Assembly: GCF_000003815.2 (NCBI RefSeq)
Contig: NC_049987.1
Location: 10,832,714 to 10,896,713 of the forward strand
Length of the DNA: 64,000 bases
From: Branchiostoma floridae
Lineage: Eukaryota; Chordata; Leptocardii; Amphioxiformes; Branchiostomatidae
Direction of reading: 5' to 3'
Position numbers and translations under genes: made by a program
Notes under the pieces: model-generated
The model's input: only the letters and a program-made list of their open reading frames with translations
The model's database searches: none
Told to the model about the DNA's origin: nothing
In this document: positions 1 to 12,020 of the stretch, one piece after another
How positions within the stretch are numbered: position 1 is the stretch's first letter
Layout: each line of letters starts with the position of its first letter

Positions 1-724
1 TGATAACCTGGGTAAATAAAACATACAACGTCAATACGTCTTGATCCATATGCTTAAAAACAGCATTCGACGTTAGCTCTGTCCATGTCTTCCCACAAGA
101 CATGTCTGGCCACAAGAACAATGGTTTGATATTACGGCAGACGACAGGAAGATTTTTATATTAACTAACATCTCAAGTTTTGAAAAGTCATGTACACTTA
201 TTTTCAAGAAAACATTGTAGGACACACAAAAAAAAGATATATATAGTTGCTGCAAACATAAAACCCAATGCAGTACAGTTCAGGCGTTAACAGTTTTAAC
301 TTCACAAAAGAGCTCGAGCGTTATGTTGTATCACGGCCTTCAGTTAAACACTTGTTCGGACTATTTAGATTTTGCTACTTGTAACTGTCTTCCCCACATG
401 TACAGCTCAACTAGCTTTGAAGTCTGGTAATAGGGTTTATAATGGTGCTACTTATCTAAAATTAGTTCGTAGTCGAAGAGATCAGTGTAGACCGGGGCTC
501 TGTAGCAGTGTAGGACTGTACAAGGTGTATCGTTTTCAAATTGTCTGAGACACACTTCCAGGACGACATGGCCAGCTATGCGTTATAACGATAATCTGTG
601 TAAGCTGACTTGTAAACTACGCTGAAATGTGCATATGTTCGACCAAACTTCAATTCCTTATCTGTTCAAGACTGCTGTCTTACGTACATTCCAAACGGTT
701 TTGAAGAGTAACTACAATACTTGG
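1..724. other. Intergenic, no gene seen
   Basis: AT-rich sequence with only short chance reading frames. I see no splice-bounded exon, RNA gene or repeat structure that I can support here. Confidence 0.4.
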
Positions 725-1652
725 TTAACCCTATTCAGACCGGGGGGGCGGGGCTTTTGAGGCCTGCGCTAACTTCGATGTCCTATAACGCCAGAACGGC
801 TTACGCTAGAGCCACCAAATTTAGTGAGTTTTCCTAAAATTTTGTTGGCAACAATTTTACAAAGTTTGACAGATTTTCTATTTTTTCGTGGTGCCATGGC
901 AACCGTTTGTTGACAGGCAGTTTTGCCAAAAATCACTATTTTTGGTTCTAACTATGTATATTTCACATCTATTTGCTATATTACTGCGATTTTGTTACAT
1001 AAATAAAATCTTATATTATTCAGCATATCTTTCATAATTATATATGCATAAATTATGCTAATTTGATGACGTCATCAGCCCAAATTCCAAGATGGCGGAC
1101 CGAATGGCCAGATCAAGAATAACAAGCTAATTATCCCTTAAAATTTGTAACTAGCTGGTATTTTTTCATCAAAAACCATCTAAATGAATGAATTTAGTCT
1201 ATTTCCATTGCCCTTTGTGATTATTTGTTGCAAAAAAAGTATTTTTAAAAATTCAAGGCGGTGGATATAATATGGCGGAGCCCAACTCGTGTCTTAGATG
1301 TGCATGACGTCATTTTATGACGTCATATTGACGTCATTGATGTTGCTATTGGCAACGCAAGTAGTAATAAACATTATTATTGTTATCTGCACTTGTTGTT
1401 ACATTTTTGCAGCATAACTTGAAGTTTTCTGAGAATACCCCTTTTCATGGGTTTGGCCAATGTAATCAAATTGATGACGTCATAATTACGTCATCTTACG
1501 TCAACGTAACGTAAATCGAAATCATGTCCTAAAAATTTGGTGGCCCTACGGCACGTCGTTTTAGAGTTATAGGACTTAGAAGTGGAGGGCCTCAAAAGCC
1601 CCCCCCCCCCGGTCCAGGGATGACCAAAAAAGCCCGGTCTGAATAGGGTTAA
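725..1652. mobile_element. TTAA-flanked MITE, piggyBac-like ends
   Basis: A perfect inverted pair, TTAACCCTATTCAGACCGGG at 725-744 and its complement at 1633-1652, bounds 928 bp. Inside it come a G/C homopolymer tract and a GCTTTTGAGGCC-type stretch that also pair across the element. The outermost TTAA fits the target duplication of the piggyBac superfamily, and the first element bases, CCC, agree with that family. No transposase frame is present, so this is a non-autonomous copy. The interior carries five exact TGACGTCA sites (1067, 1305, 1318, 1329 and 1475). Kolobok elements also use TTAA, so the superfamily is not settled. Confidence 0.75.
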
Positions 1653-1940
1653 GTGCATCAGTCTACCATCACTGATGTGAACACTGTGGTGGTTTGGACC
1701 AGACTGGGTTCAAGTAAAACATTGGTCTTTAACTCGTCTGGAAATATCTCCTTCTCTAACATCTACATCCCTTAATAGTTTACGATGTTAGAACTGATGC
1801 CTCTTTTCCCAAGCCCTATCTTACCTTTATTCAGTATCATCGACTTCGCCACAAAGGCATATACCTATAGATAGCTTATGTGATGGCTGTTACTTATTTG
1901 CTCTGGTGTAAACCCCTCAATTATGTGCCCTCTATTCCAG
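1653..1940. other. Probable intron upstream of the discoidin-like exon
   Basis: Unremarkable noncoding sequence ending in a pyrimidine-rich stretch and CAG at 1938-1940. This is the acceptor used for the exon that follows. No other exon of the same gene was recognised to the left. Confidence 0.4.
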
Positions 1941-2384
1941 CTACATGGCTACCAAAGCGCGGGTCCTGGATTGTGACTGAAACTTACTCACAGCCGACCG
2001 GGGAAACCGCCGAACTCGCGATCGATTATGCCTTTGGAACCCGCTGGAACGCCCCAGTCGCCGTCCCAGCAAGGAGATACTACAACAACTGGTTCTTCTC
2101 GATGGATCTAACGGTGCCGCACACTCTAACCCGCATAATGGTACAGAATTATGGAGACACCACACACGACATCAAAGTCTTCAAGTTGCAGAAGTCACAG
2201 GGTCGAAGTCCGTACAACTGGGAGGATGTCAAGTCCGTTTCTAACGTACAGGCAGGGACTCCCATTGCCCAGGTGTTCAGCAGTTTCCAGGGAACAGCGC
2301 GGTACTGGAAGTTCCTGGTCACTCAGACCCACAGTGGCTATCAGCCATGGCTAAGGGAGTTGGACTTCTACGGATTCCCGTCTG
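1941..2384 (+). CDS. Discoidin / F5-8 type C-like domain exon (partial gene)
   Basis: This 444-nt internal exon encodes 148 codons resembling a galactose-binding-like F5/8 type C (discoidin) domain, a fold used in secreted and membrane proteins to bind glycans or lipids. Visible signs are SWIVTETYSQPTGETAELAI near the start, then TRWNAP, WFFSMDLTVPHTLTRIMVQN and the closing PWLRELDFYGFPS, which match the order of strands in that family. A pyrimidine-rich acceptor ends at 1940, and the donor GTGAGT begins at 2385. Both boundaries fall in phase 1, the symmetric class common to shuffled extracellular domains. The open frame runs back to an ATG at 1880, but that stretch lies across the acceptor and is likely intron. 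No adjoining exons were recognised, so the full protein and its partners are unknown. Confidence 0.72.
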
Positions 2385-2429
2385 GTGAGTAAAACGTCAT
2401 GGTTTCTTTGTTCTGTGTTCTTTAATGGC

Positions 2430-3510
2430 CATTTTTCTCTTCGCCAAGAAGAGTATGAGATTGCTTGACTTGGGTCTGTATGTAGGTCAACAGCATATAA
2501 CTCGAGAAATTGTGGATGGAACTTTGTGATTTTTGGTAGGTGTGTAGCAGTTGTCGAAAGGAATGCCAAGTTGGAAAACGGTTTACCTGGCGTTTTCCTA
2601 CGGTACTGCAGCGAGCTTGGTATGTTTTTTGCGGTTTGTTTTTGGCAGCATAAGTCAAAATCTAGCTGGGCGATTTTCACGAAACTTGGTAGGTGTGTAG
2701 CGGTTTTGGAGAGGAAGGTCAAGTGCGAAAATGGTTTACCTGGCTCTTACCTATGGTGCTGTAGCGGGATTTGTATGTAAGTGCGTTTGTCTGTAAGCAA
2801 GATAACTCGAGAAACCTTGAATGGATCCTGATTATATTTGTTAGGTGGATTGGGGTTAGGAAAACGAAGGTCAAGTTCGATAATGGGCACCCTAGTGGCT
2901 GTCTAAGGTACTGCAGCAAAACTTTTAATTTTGGCACTTCGTGTTCTGGACATGCTGTGGTCATGATTTTTGAGTGGTAGATAGCCCTTAAAACAGAGAG
3001 TAAGTGCTGTGAGTTTGGACCCCCTAGCGGCTTTTTGGGAACTGCAGGCACCGATTTCCGTTCAAACTTTGGACGAGGATAACTTGAGAACGTGTAAACA
3101 GATCATCAGGATTTTCGGTATGTAGATAGAATGAGTGATGACTTATACAATGTAATACTACTTATGCAAATCAGTAGCTTATTTGCATAATTAATGAGGA
3201 AAGTTCATAAATCCATGCCAACAGCATATAACTCAAGAAGCTGTGTATGGATTTTCATGATATTTAGTATTTAAGTAGCGGCTGCGGAAAGGAAGGTTGT
3301 GTTCGAAAATAGTTAACGTAGCATTTTCCGTTAGGACGGTAGCGGGCCGAGTGTGTGCGTCCTTTTGTTTGTGGAATGCATAACTCGAGAAGCCTTGAAA
3401 AAATCCTGATGATATTTGGTAGGTGGGTAGGGGTCAGGAAAACGAAGATAAATTATGATAGTGGGCCCCCTAGCGGCTTCCTAAGGTACTGCAGCAAAAC
3501 TTATTAACAG
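2430..3510 (+). repeat. Dispersed repeat family R, internally repeated (+ orientation)
   Basis: At least five diverged subunits of roughly 150-190 bp follow one another. Each has an AACTCGAGAA-like block, then TTTGGTAGGTGTGTAGC-like sequence, a GGAAGGTCAAGT block and a CGGTACTGCAGC block. Related copies, mostly in the opposite orientation, occur at about 9540-9690, 11150-11350, 12020-13210, 16500-16930 and 17220-17460. Weak reading frames inside them differ between copies and are not conserved. The origin is unknown; it may be a decayed transposon. Confidence 0.6.
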
Positions 3511-3715
3511 AAATAAACTGTGCTCTATATATCTCATTTTGACCTATATCTATGGACACAGCTGTTATACAGATGGTTTGCTGGAGGACGCCCTTACACT
3601 GGGGACATTCTAAATTGACAGGCATGAAATTCTGATTGACCAGGGATGCTACCAGGTCATCTGTCCGGTCACAGTCTGGTTTTGGTAATGTTTGTGTGTT
3701 TGTGAGGAACAATAA

Positions 3716-5228
3716 GACCTTAAGAGCTGATGTCTGTAAAAACCAAGCAAAATCAGAAAAAGTTGGCCAAACTCAAAAAATCGATTTTCCTTAAATTTTG
3801 TGTGGTGGCAGGGCCTTGGTCCAAACCTACAAAAATGGCAAAGTTTTAGATCTGCGGTCACCGGTTGCCATGGCAACGGTCATTTTTCAAAATGGCGGAT
3901 TTTCAGCAAGGGAAGGTCTTGGTCGCGTCCGAAATAGGCCTCCTTTGGACTCCTGTAGCCCCCACAAATTAACTGATATTTTATTGATTCTCGGATATGT
4001 TATTACCCATATTCTAATGAAAAAAATGATATATAGTGATGCTCAAAATGTTTTTGTAGTGAGGTGCAGCAGATGTTTGAAAATGATGTGTTTTCGTGAA
4101 TTTCCAAAATTGACAAAAATCAATTTTTTGACCATTTTTATTGACCATTAGCTCATTAACAGGCAAATCAATTTGCTTGATTTTTGGCACAGTTATAGTT
4201 TGAACCTTTGTATACATCATATGTAAAAAAAAGTTTGGGCCTTTTACGTATCGAACCGTGGTGGCCCCGAGAGTAAACCAATATTTCCATTTCAAGAAAA
4301 TCGTAACCATAGAATTATTCCTGGAAAAACAGTCATAGCTTACCCAAAATGAATTTCAGTTTCATGTTATGTAGCAGAGGAACTTACCTATCACTTATAA
4401 AAGCAGGGTTGTTCTAGATTTTTTTATAATTGCCTTTAAAATGATTTTATTGAGTTTTTTTCGTCATTTTTAGACCAAAAAATGTATATTTTGGCCCAAG
4501 CACCCTGGTATTGCAACCAAATGACCTGAAATTTGGTATAGGAATGTCCTGGACAAGTACACACATGGATTGATAACTGGTTTGCCATGTAATAGAACAA
4601 AATGCTGAATTTGGTGACTTTTTTTTGGCATTTTCGGCCCAAAAAGTACATTTTTGGCCCCTGTACCCAGTGGTTTTACAACCGAATGCCCTGAAATTTG
4701 GTATAGGAATGCCCTGGACACATGCGCACATAGATTCAATAACCATTTTGGCATACTGTTCAAACAAAATGCTTAATTTTGTGATTTTTGGTTTATTTTT
4801 TTCCAAAAAAAAGTACATTTTTGGGTCCCATACCCTGGTTTTACAACTGAATGACCTGGAATTCGGTATAGCAATGCCCTGAACATACATGTATGCGCAC
4901 ATGGATTCAATAACATGTTTTGCATACAGTACAACAAAATGCTTTATTTTGAACTTTTTGCCATTCTTTTTTCCCAAAATCATTTTCGCTCCTGTTCCTT
5001 GGTTTTCCAAGTAAATAACCGGTAAAAATTTGGTATAGGAGCGCCTTGGAAATGGCTTTTATAGCCCGTTTTTGCATACAGTGCAACAAAACGCGTAATG
5101 TTGTAATTTTTGGTCATTGTTTTACCCAAAGTACATTTTTGGCTCTTTCTGTAATTTTTGGCGCCAAAAGTACATTTTTGGCCCATTGAACCCTGGTTTT
5201 ACAACTAAATGACCTGAAATTTGGTATG
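3716..5228 (+). repeat. Left arm of a 3.9 kb palindrome
   Basis: This arm is the near-exact reverse complement of 6119-7616, differing by scattered substitutions and small indels. It starts with a block shared with 7590-7616, continues through a CCATGGCAACGG-containing stretch near 3868, and ends in an array of about 165-bp units (4440-5228). Reading frames in the two arms mirror each other and have no independent support as genes. Confidence 0.85.
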
Positions 5229-5260
5229 GAAATGCCCTGGACACATGCGCACATAGAGTC
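4440..5260. repeat. Tandem array of about 165-bp units inside the left arm
   Basis: Five units are marked by a GAAATTTGGTATAGGAAT-like core at about 4528, 4694, 4858, 5026 and 5216, so the spacing is 164-191 bp. Each unit also has an AAGTACATTTTTGGCCC-like block. Unit lengths are not multiples of three, so the long minus-strand frame over 4447-5010 is a by-product of repetition. A more diverged stretch of the same family lies at 11530-12020. Confidence 0.75.
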
Positions 5261-6012
5261 AATAATAATTTTGGCATGATGATGGCTGTTTCTTCGTATC
5301 CGAAGATCAATGGTAGGCAGAAAAGGTTGATTAGACGACCAGTCTGCCTGGCCTGCACGTGACTATTTTTAAGGTGAAGGAGGGGTGTGCACTCCCTTCT
5401 CCACCCTCTCGTCTACTGGCGCACTAAGTCATACAGGGACAGAACTGTTTGCCACGTAAGACGGCCTCAGCAGATGCAGGTTTATTATTTGGAGTTTCCG
5501 TCTCCTAGGAGGACTTCCGACCAAGGATGTGAGGGGTTCCTCCTACCCCCGATCGCGCAACTCGTGTGTCATGGCGGGTGCGTCATGCCCGAACATGCCC
5601 CTAAGGCTTGTCTCGGCCACAAAGCCCCGCCAAGGCCACTAGCCGAAGCTAGAACCTTGAACCTTGAACGTGGACATCTTTGAGATGCCGAAGCTAGATA
5701 CTCATTTAAACCTGAGTTAAGTGAGGAAAGTCATGTAAAGTGCCTTTCCCAAGGGCACAAGATCGGTGACACAGCAGTCGGATTCGAACCCGCCACCTCT
5801 CGGTTTCGAGCCGAATGCTTGTCATACAGTACAGCAAAATGATGAATTTTGTGTGTTTTTTGTCATTTTTTTTACCCCCCCAAAAAAACATTTTGGCTCC
5901 TGTACCCTGTTTTTCCAACTAAATAATCTGAAATTCTGAAACTTTTTGGCCATTTACAAAGACACGTCATCTTTTAACATCTGCTGCAACTCACTACAAA
6001 AAACTTTCGAGT
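5261..6012. other. Spacer of the 3.9 kb palindrome
   Basis: Single-copy spacer between the arms. It includes a GC-richer stretch (5290-5690), a truncated tRNA-derived SINE (5690-5822) and one degenerate unit of the 165-bp family (5822-5945), then runs into the assembly gap. The + strand frame at 5387-5683 shows no recognisable domain and looks like repeat sequence. Confidence 0.5.
5690..5822 (-). mobile_element. tRNA-derived SINE fragment
   Basis: Read on the minus strand it has a B-box-like GGTTCGAATC (complement of 5781-5790), followed by a conserved SINE body with CCTTGGGAAAGGCAC and a GACTTTCCTCACTT block. The 5' tRNA-like A-box part is missing, so the copy is 5' truncated. The same body, on the + strand, is seen at 9300-9345. 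Confidence 0.6.
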
Positions 6013-6112
6013 NNNNNNNNNNNNNNNNNNNNNNNNNNNNNNNNNNNNNNNNNNNNNNNNNNNNNNNNNNNNNNNNNNNNNNNNNNNNNNNNNNNNNNNN
6101 NNNNNNNNNNNN
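6013..6112. other. Assembly gap of 100 N
   Basis: Exactly 100 N, the conventional size for an unsized gap, placed at the inner end of the palindrome's right arm. The real spacer length is unknown. Confidence 0.95.
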
Positions 6113-6118
6113 TAATAA

Positions 6119-7616
6119 CATATACGACCAAATTTCAGGTCATTTAGTTGTAAAACCAGGGTTCAATGGGCCAAAAATGTACTTTTGGCGCCAAAAATTA
6201 CAGAAAGAGCCAGAAATGTACTTTGGGTAAAACAATGACCAAAAATTACAACATTACGCGTTTTGTTGCACTGTATGCAAAAACGGGTTATAAAAGCCAT
6301 TCCCAAGGCGCTCCTATACCAAATTTTTACCGGTTATTTACTTGGAAAACCAGGGAACAGGAGCGAAAAATGATTTTGGGAAAAAAGAATGGCAAAATGT
6401 TCAAAATAAAGCATTTTGTTGTACTGTATGCAAAACATGTTATTCTTATATTGAATCCATGTGCGCATACATGTATGTTCAGGGCATTGCTATACCGAAT
6501 TCCAGGTCATTCATCAGTTGTAAAACCAGGGTATGGGAGCCAAAAATGTACTTTTTTTTGAAAAAAATTAAGCATTTTGTTGAACAGTATGCCAAAATGG
6601 TTATTGAATCTATGTGCGCATGTGTCCAGGGCATTCCTATACCAAATTTCAGGGCATTCGGTTGTAAAACCAGGGTACAGGGGCCAAAAATGTACTTTTT
6701 GGGCCGAAAATGCCAAAAAAAGTCACCAAATTCAGCATTTTGTTCTATTACATGGCAAACCAGTTATCAACCCATGTGTGTACTTGTCCAGGACATTCCT
6801 ATACCAAATTTCAGGTCATTTGGTTGCAATACCAGGGTGCTTGGGCCAAAATATACATTTTTTTGTCTAAAAATGACGAAAAAAACTCAATAAAATCATT
6901 TTAAAAGCAATTATAAAAAAATCTAGAACAACCCTGCTTTTATAAGTGATAGGTAAGTTCCTCTGCTACATAACATGAAACTGAAATTCATTTTTGGTAA
7001 GCTATGACTGTTTTTCCAGGAATAATTCTATGGTTACGATTTTCTTGAAATGGAAATATTGGTTTACTCTCGGGGCCACCACGGTTCGATACGTAAAAGG
7101 CCCAAACTTTTTTTTACATATGATGTATACAAAGGTTCAAACTATAACTGTGCCAAAAATCAAGCAAATTGATTTGCCTGTAAATGACCTAATGGTCAAT
7201 AAAAATGGTCAAAAAATTGATTTTTGTCAATTTTGGAAATTCACGAAAACACATCATTTTCAAACATCTGCTGCACCTCACTACAAAAACATTTTGAGCA
7301 TCACTATATATCATTTTTTTCATTAGAATATGGGTAATAACATATCCGAGAATCAATAAAATATCAGTTAATTTGTGGGGGCTACAGGAGTCCAAAGGAG
7401 GCCTATTTCGGACGCGACCAAGGCCTTCCCTTGCTGAAAATCCGCCATTTTGAAAAATGGCCGTTGCCATGGCAACCGGTGACCGCAGATCTAAAACTTT
7501 GCCATTTTTGTAGGTTTGGACCAAGGCCCTACCACCACACAAAATTTAAGGAAAATCGATTTTTTGAGTTTGGCCACCCTATGCTTGGTTTTTACAGACA
7601 GAGCCTCTTAAAGTCT
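6119..7616 (-). repeat. Right arm of the 3.9 kb palindrome
   Basis: Reverse complement of 3716-5228. It carries the 165-bp-type units at 6119-6905 followed by the unique part of the arm (6905-7616). Compared with the left arm there are small deletions, for example within the homopolymer-rich stretch near 6555. Confidence 0.85.
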
Positions 7617-7765
7617 TAAATAAAGGCATGATTATTTGGCGAAGAGATGGGTTCGTTGAACTCTAGTTTTTATTCATATTGTACGTTTACAAGCATACAA
7701 ATATAAAATGTCGTACATGTAACACTAGGACTGCTGGTACTTAATCTAAACATGAATACTAAAAC

Positions 7766-7775
<10 letters not shown>

Positions 7776-7805
<30 letters not shown>
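7776..7805. repeat. (TA)n microsatellite
   Basis: About 14 uninterrupted TA dinucleotides. Confidence 0.9.
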
Positions 7806-7808
<3 letters not shown>

Positions 7809-9213
7809 TTCGGCTCGTTTATGTCTCTTTGTGAGAAGATATCTGTTAAGATGACACAATACAATTGATGGAAATAATCTTTTTATAGCAATCAGAGATT
7901 AAATGTAAAGAAGCTTACATTTGATATTATTTTAAATAATATGTTAATACTTGTATAATACTTGTTTAATGTTGATCAATTGCTAACCTGCGAGACGGCG
8001 ACTTTGGCCACATGGCTGTATTTACAACCATTGTTTTTCTTATGTTCATACAGTGTAGTCAGTTGCCTCCCACTATTGTCGTGAAGTGGAAAACCGTGAA
8101 AACATGGACTGGACACGCAATGGATTCCCGTCTGCTGACTCATTATCTTAGGTTTAGAAAATGCACCATACCAGCTAACGCCAAGCAAGTAGGTTTTCAT
8201 TGGTTACACGTTTGGAACACAATTGTAAAGGATAGATTTGAAATTGCTCTGAATGGCTTGTAAAAAACAAATAGTTTAAACATTTGCAGCACATCGTAGA
8301 AATGATCAGGTAAAAGGTGTATTTTCTACCCGTGAGATAATGAACTGTGAGGCGTCCCTTGGGTTTAGATATATCATTTTTCTCATCAAGCCGCAATGAA
8401 AACAATATATCTGCATTCCTCAATGTCTAAAAGCATCGTATAGTTGGTAAAATAAACATAGACAGAAATTGCAAAAAAATACTGAAACTTGAGCTGAAAC
8501 CAAAAAAGCGCCTTGATTGAGATCATGATGTGTTTAAGTCCGATTATCCAACGACAACTGCAGTGCAATGCTGGGTAATGCTAGGTTCACATTGTAAGTT
8601 CGGCCCGGCCGGGCGGTTTAAGGAACGAAATGTATGATAAGACAGAAAACAGCAACAAAACATCATACCAAGAATTATTCAAGATCATAACTTGTGTGCA
8701 TTTTTATTCAAATGTACTTCAATTTTTCCCGTACAAAAACAGTTCGATCGGGCCCTAGTTAGAAAATGTGACCCTAGCATCATTAATAGGCTCTTTGATT
8801 TAACTTAACTTGAGTCTTACCAATTTCATTTGTTTTGGCGCTGACAATTAACGATGAGATTAAACAAGAAAATTCATTGAGATTAAACCGAAAAAAAAAC
8901 GATTTGAGAAATTAAGAAAAAGTACGCTAACATATGTGCCACTACAGCATTGCATTTAGTGATATTTAAAGAGACATATTGAATAACTATTACTATGACT
9001 TTCAAAATTAGTCGGCGGCGCGGTTACTCTATGACGACATTTGTCTGACAATCCCGTCACTGTGTTGCCCTTTTGTAGCTCTCAGGACCACCGCCATTTT
9101 AACCATCGTAATCTAAATTTGTCCAACAATACTATCAGTAGATGACAGACTAAATCTCTTCATGTCCTAATTTCATTGAATATCGAAACTTTAGCGCAGC
9201 CCTCCCACTGTTA
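7806..9213. other. No gene seen
   Basis: AT-rich sequence with short frames (for example 8012-8263 on the + strand) that have no recognisable domain, splice context or codon pattern. I see no repeat structure that I can support. Confidence 0.4.
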
Positions 9214-9410
9214 TGTGGCGTCAAATGGCCCAGTGGCTAGGTTAGCGGACACAAGATCGGTTCGGTCCCTAGCTAGCATTCTTGGCTAGATAATGTGCCT
9301 TTAGGAAAGACACTAAACACGACTTTCCTCACTCCACCCAGGTGAAAATGAGTCCGCCGTTATGATGGTTAAGGTGGTGGTTTACACCTGATAAGGATTA
9401 TACATATCCA
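9214..9410 (+). mobile_element. tRNA-derived SINE
   Basis: An A-box-like TGGCCCAGTGG at 9226-9236 and a B-box-like GGTTCGGTCC at 9259-9268 mark an internal RNA polymerase III promoter. The tRNA-unrelated body follows, with GGAAAGACACTAAACACGAC and a TTTCCTCACTCCACCCAGG block, matching the body at 5690-5822 in inverse orientation. It is not a tRNA gene: no acceptor stem closes around the boxes. Confidence 0.7.
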
Positions 9411-9539
9411 AGATTTGCTTCTTGCAATTATTGTAGCTACAGTAATTATGCAAACTAACTCCTGATTTGCAAATCTAGTATCTAATTCTGTAAATCAAAA
9501 ATAACGACGATCATGATCAGTCAACTAGTTCTTTACTTA

Positions 9540-9690
9540 CACGCATTCTTGATGAAAGTCAACAACAAAATCTACCTCTGCTATTCAGGAAAAAACCTAC
9601 TTAGGTGGGCCCAAACCTACACCACTTACTCTCTGTACCAACAGCTATCTACTACTCAAAAATGTTACCGTAGCATATCCAGATAATATA
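9540..9690 (-). repeat. Fragment of dispersed repeat family R
   Basis: It contains the GGGCCCAAACCTACACCACT and ACTCTCTGTACC blocks of family R in the orientation opposite to 2430-3510. The surrounding 9411-10479 shows nothing else I can support. Confidence 0.5.
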
Positions 9691-10589
9691 TGTTTCATTG
9701 TATCGATTGTATCCTATATGACTATCCATAAAGATGCGTGCGAGCGTGCGGAGAATGAGAATTTGGGCAAAACAAATTATCTTTATTATAAAACTATGAA
9801 AGCTAAGTGATTAGGAAGGTTGAACAAATAATGCGATTTAAAGTATGCCGCTTTTTTCTTGGAAAGAGATGCACTTGCGTTGTTGCACGTGTGGACCCAT
9901 GTCATCCATAATATTAAGTCAGCGTAGCCTTAGTCAATCCGAAGATTTATGCAAGATATAGCAAAGTCGTATTTGAAGTTATTAACTGTCAGATCATTAT
10001 CGCATAAGTATTTAACTTACTACAAAATTAAAAGATTCGTGTTTAACATAATATTCAAGAAACACAATTTCTTAGGACTACAAAGGTGTTGTAATTCTTC
10101 TTACTTTTAGTTTGTGCTTGCTGAAAATAATTCGAAAATTCATACATATACATTCTTTATTTAGTTTGAATAAAGATGCAGTTGTCGTTCCTTTTTGTTG
10201 TACATGTGTTCAGTGCGTTTCTCGTATCGTGAAATATGGTGCCGCATTTGTTATCTAAACAAATGTTCATACTCAAACTAATGAAAAACTCAACTAATAT
10301 CTAAGAAGTTGTTAATATAGAAGGGGAGGGGGTTAATATGATTAAATCATGTCTAGAATCATCTGAAACATAATTTAAATTGCAATATCATCGCGATATC
10401 ATCCTACCATAGCATCACCCATTTGTGCTATAGCTAGGTTGTACGAATGCTATGGTAGCAATATGATAAATATAGAAAGATGGTAACCACTATGGTCCCA
10501 AAAATCAATCCTGACCATTGCCTGTCCTACATATACTCACATATTATATATCCCAATTCAGTGGTTCTTAAGGTATTACACACACATAC

Positions 10590-10760
10590 ACACCACACAT
10601 ATATGCGCATGTGCAATAAAGACTACAATGGTTCTAGACAGCTTAAACGCCACATGTCAACTGTACACAACGAACACAAATATGTTAAAAAGAATGTTTA
10701 TTATCAGTGTAACATCACGGAATACACACAGCACCCAAAATATCTCCTTTAATTAAATAT
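10590..10760 (+). pseudogene. Decayed C2H2 zinc-finger fragment (tentative)
   Basis: An open frame contains CNKDYNGSRQLKRHMSTVH, which has the C-x12-H-x4-H spacing of the second half of a C2H2 finger followed by a linker-like stretch. The partner cysteine that should lie three residues upstream is a methionine. The following YQCNITEY resembles the start of a next finger with its second cysteine replaced. The stretch is isolated and not bounded by convincing splice sites. It may be a relic of a zinc-finger gene or a chance match. Confidence 0.3.
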
Positions 10761-11149
10761 GGCAAAAGAAAGCAAACTAAATCCCAATACGATCATGTAA
10801 CAAGAATTTTGACATATCCATTCGGTGGTACTGTGGAACACCAGTTTTGCCTTTGAGTGGTGCATTGAGCTTAGTGGAAACTGTTTTGTGTCTGGTGCTT
10901 CTTTCCTTCACTACAGTATCAAAGAGGTGATTTTAATTGCAAGTAGAGTTCCACGAATACATACCAAAGTAAACAGGTTTGTTATGTAGAATGATGCCTT
11001 TAGACATAAATGTGTTTCTCATTACATTGTATTTTATATGTTTGGAGTTACATCATAAATTTTGTCATTAATTGTATAATTTAGATCCCAATTTACATAA
11101 TTGATATCAAATTGTATCAAGCGTCATTTAAGCTATCAGCATACCAAAA

Positions 11150-11350
11150 ATCATGATGATCCTTTCATCCCTTCTTGACTTATTCATTTCAAAATCTGAA
11201 ACTAAAACGGCTCCTGCAGTTCCAGAAAAGTCGTTAGGTTACCCTAACATACACCTCTTACTTTCTGTCATCTTTCTCAATTACATATTATGTGAAAAGT
11301 TTGAAAGTTCTATCACAGATTGCAGTGGATTTATCAACTTTCCTCTTTAA
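11150..11350 (-). repeat. Fragment of family R
   Basis: The block around CTCCTGCAGTTCCAG and the CTTACTTTCTGTC stretch align with family R, inverse to 2430-3510. It leads into an octamer-containing stretch at 11353-11385. Confidence 0.45.
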
Positions 11351-11529
11351 TTTTGCAAATTAGCTGTAATTTTGCAAAATGATTATCTCACTAGAAAGGC
11401 CTACATTTGCTTGAGAGCAAATACAGCATATTTCAGCCATCTCCCTCATGCAACAATAGGCCTTGTCGTCGTTGACCCCTTTGGCCATTGGAAAATGACC
11501 CACAAAATTCCCAAATATATCATTTTATA

Positions 11530-12020
11530 GTGTTCTATGCCAAAAATTATACATGGGTCATTTGGATAAATATGTCGAGCACCCCTTTACCAAATTTCGG
11601 GTCATTATTTTTGTAAACCCGAGTAACATGAGCCAAGAATTTCCAATTTTTTTCAAAAAATGGCCATAAAATCACAATATTAAGCATTATGTTGTACTGT
11701 ATGAAAAAAAACTGTTATTGAATTCATGTGCACATAATTGAAGGTCACTTTTATACCAAATTTCAGGGCATCCGGTTGTAAAACGAGGGTACATGAGGCA
11801 AAAATGTGCTTTTTTTGTCAAGAAATGCCAGAAATCGCAAAATAAAGCATTTTGTTGTACCGTATGCCAAAACTGTTATTAAATCTGGGTGAACATATGA
11901 TCAAGGCACCTCTGTATCAAATTTCATGTCATTCGGCTGTAATACCAAGGTACAGGAACCCAAAATATACATAAGAATTGACAAAAACCTCAATAAAATC
12001 ATTTTAAAGGCAGATATGAA
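11530..12020 (-). repeat. Diverged 165-bp-type units
   Basis: Three units resemble those of the 3.9 kb palindrome's right arm, marked by TACCAAATTTCAGGGCATCC-like cores and AAGCATTTTGTTGTAC-like blocks. They are clearly more diverged than the palindrome copies, so this is an older member of the family. Confidence 0.6.

Noticed and set aside
4447-5010. 187-codon minus-strand frame
   Set aside because: It lies in the 165-bp repeat array, whose unit lengths are not multiples of three, and is mirrored by a similar frame in the other palindrome arm.
5781-5790. Possible tRNA gene from a B-box match
   Set aside because: No acceptor stem or A-box; the downstream body marks it as a SINE fragment.
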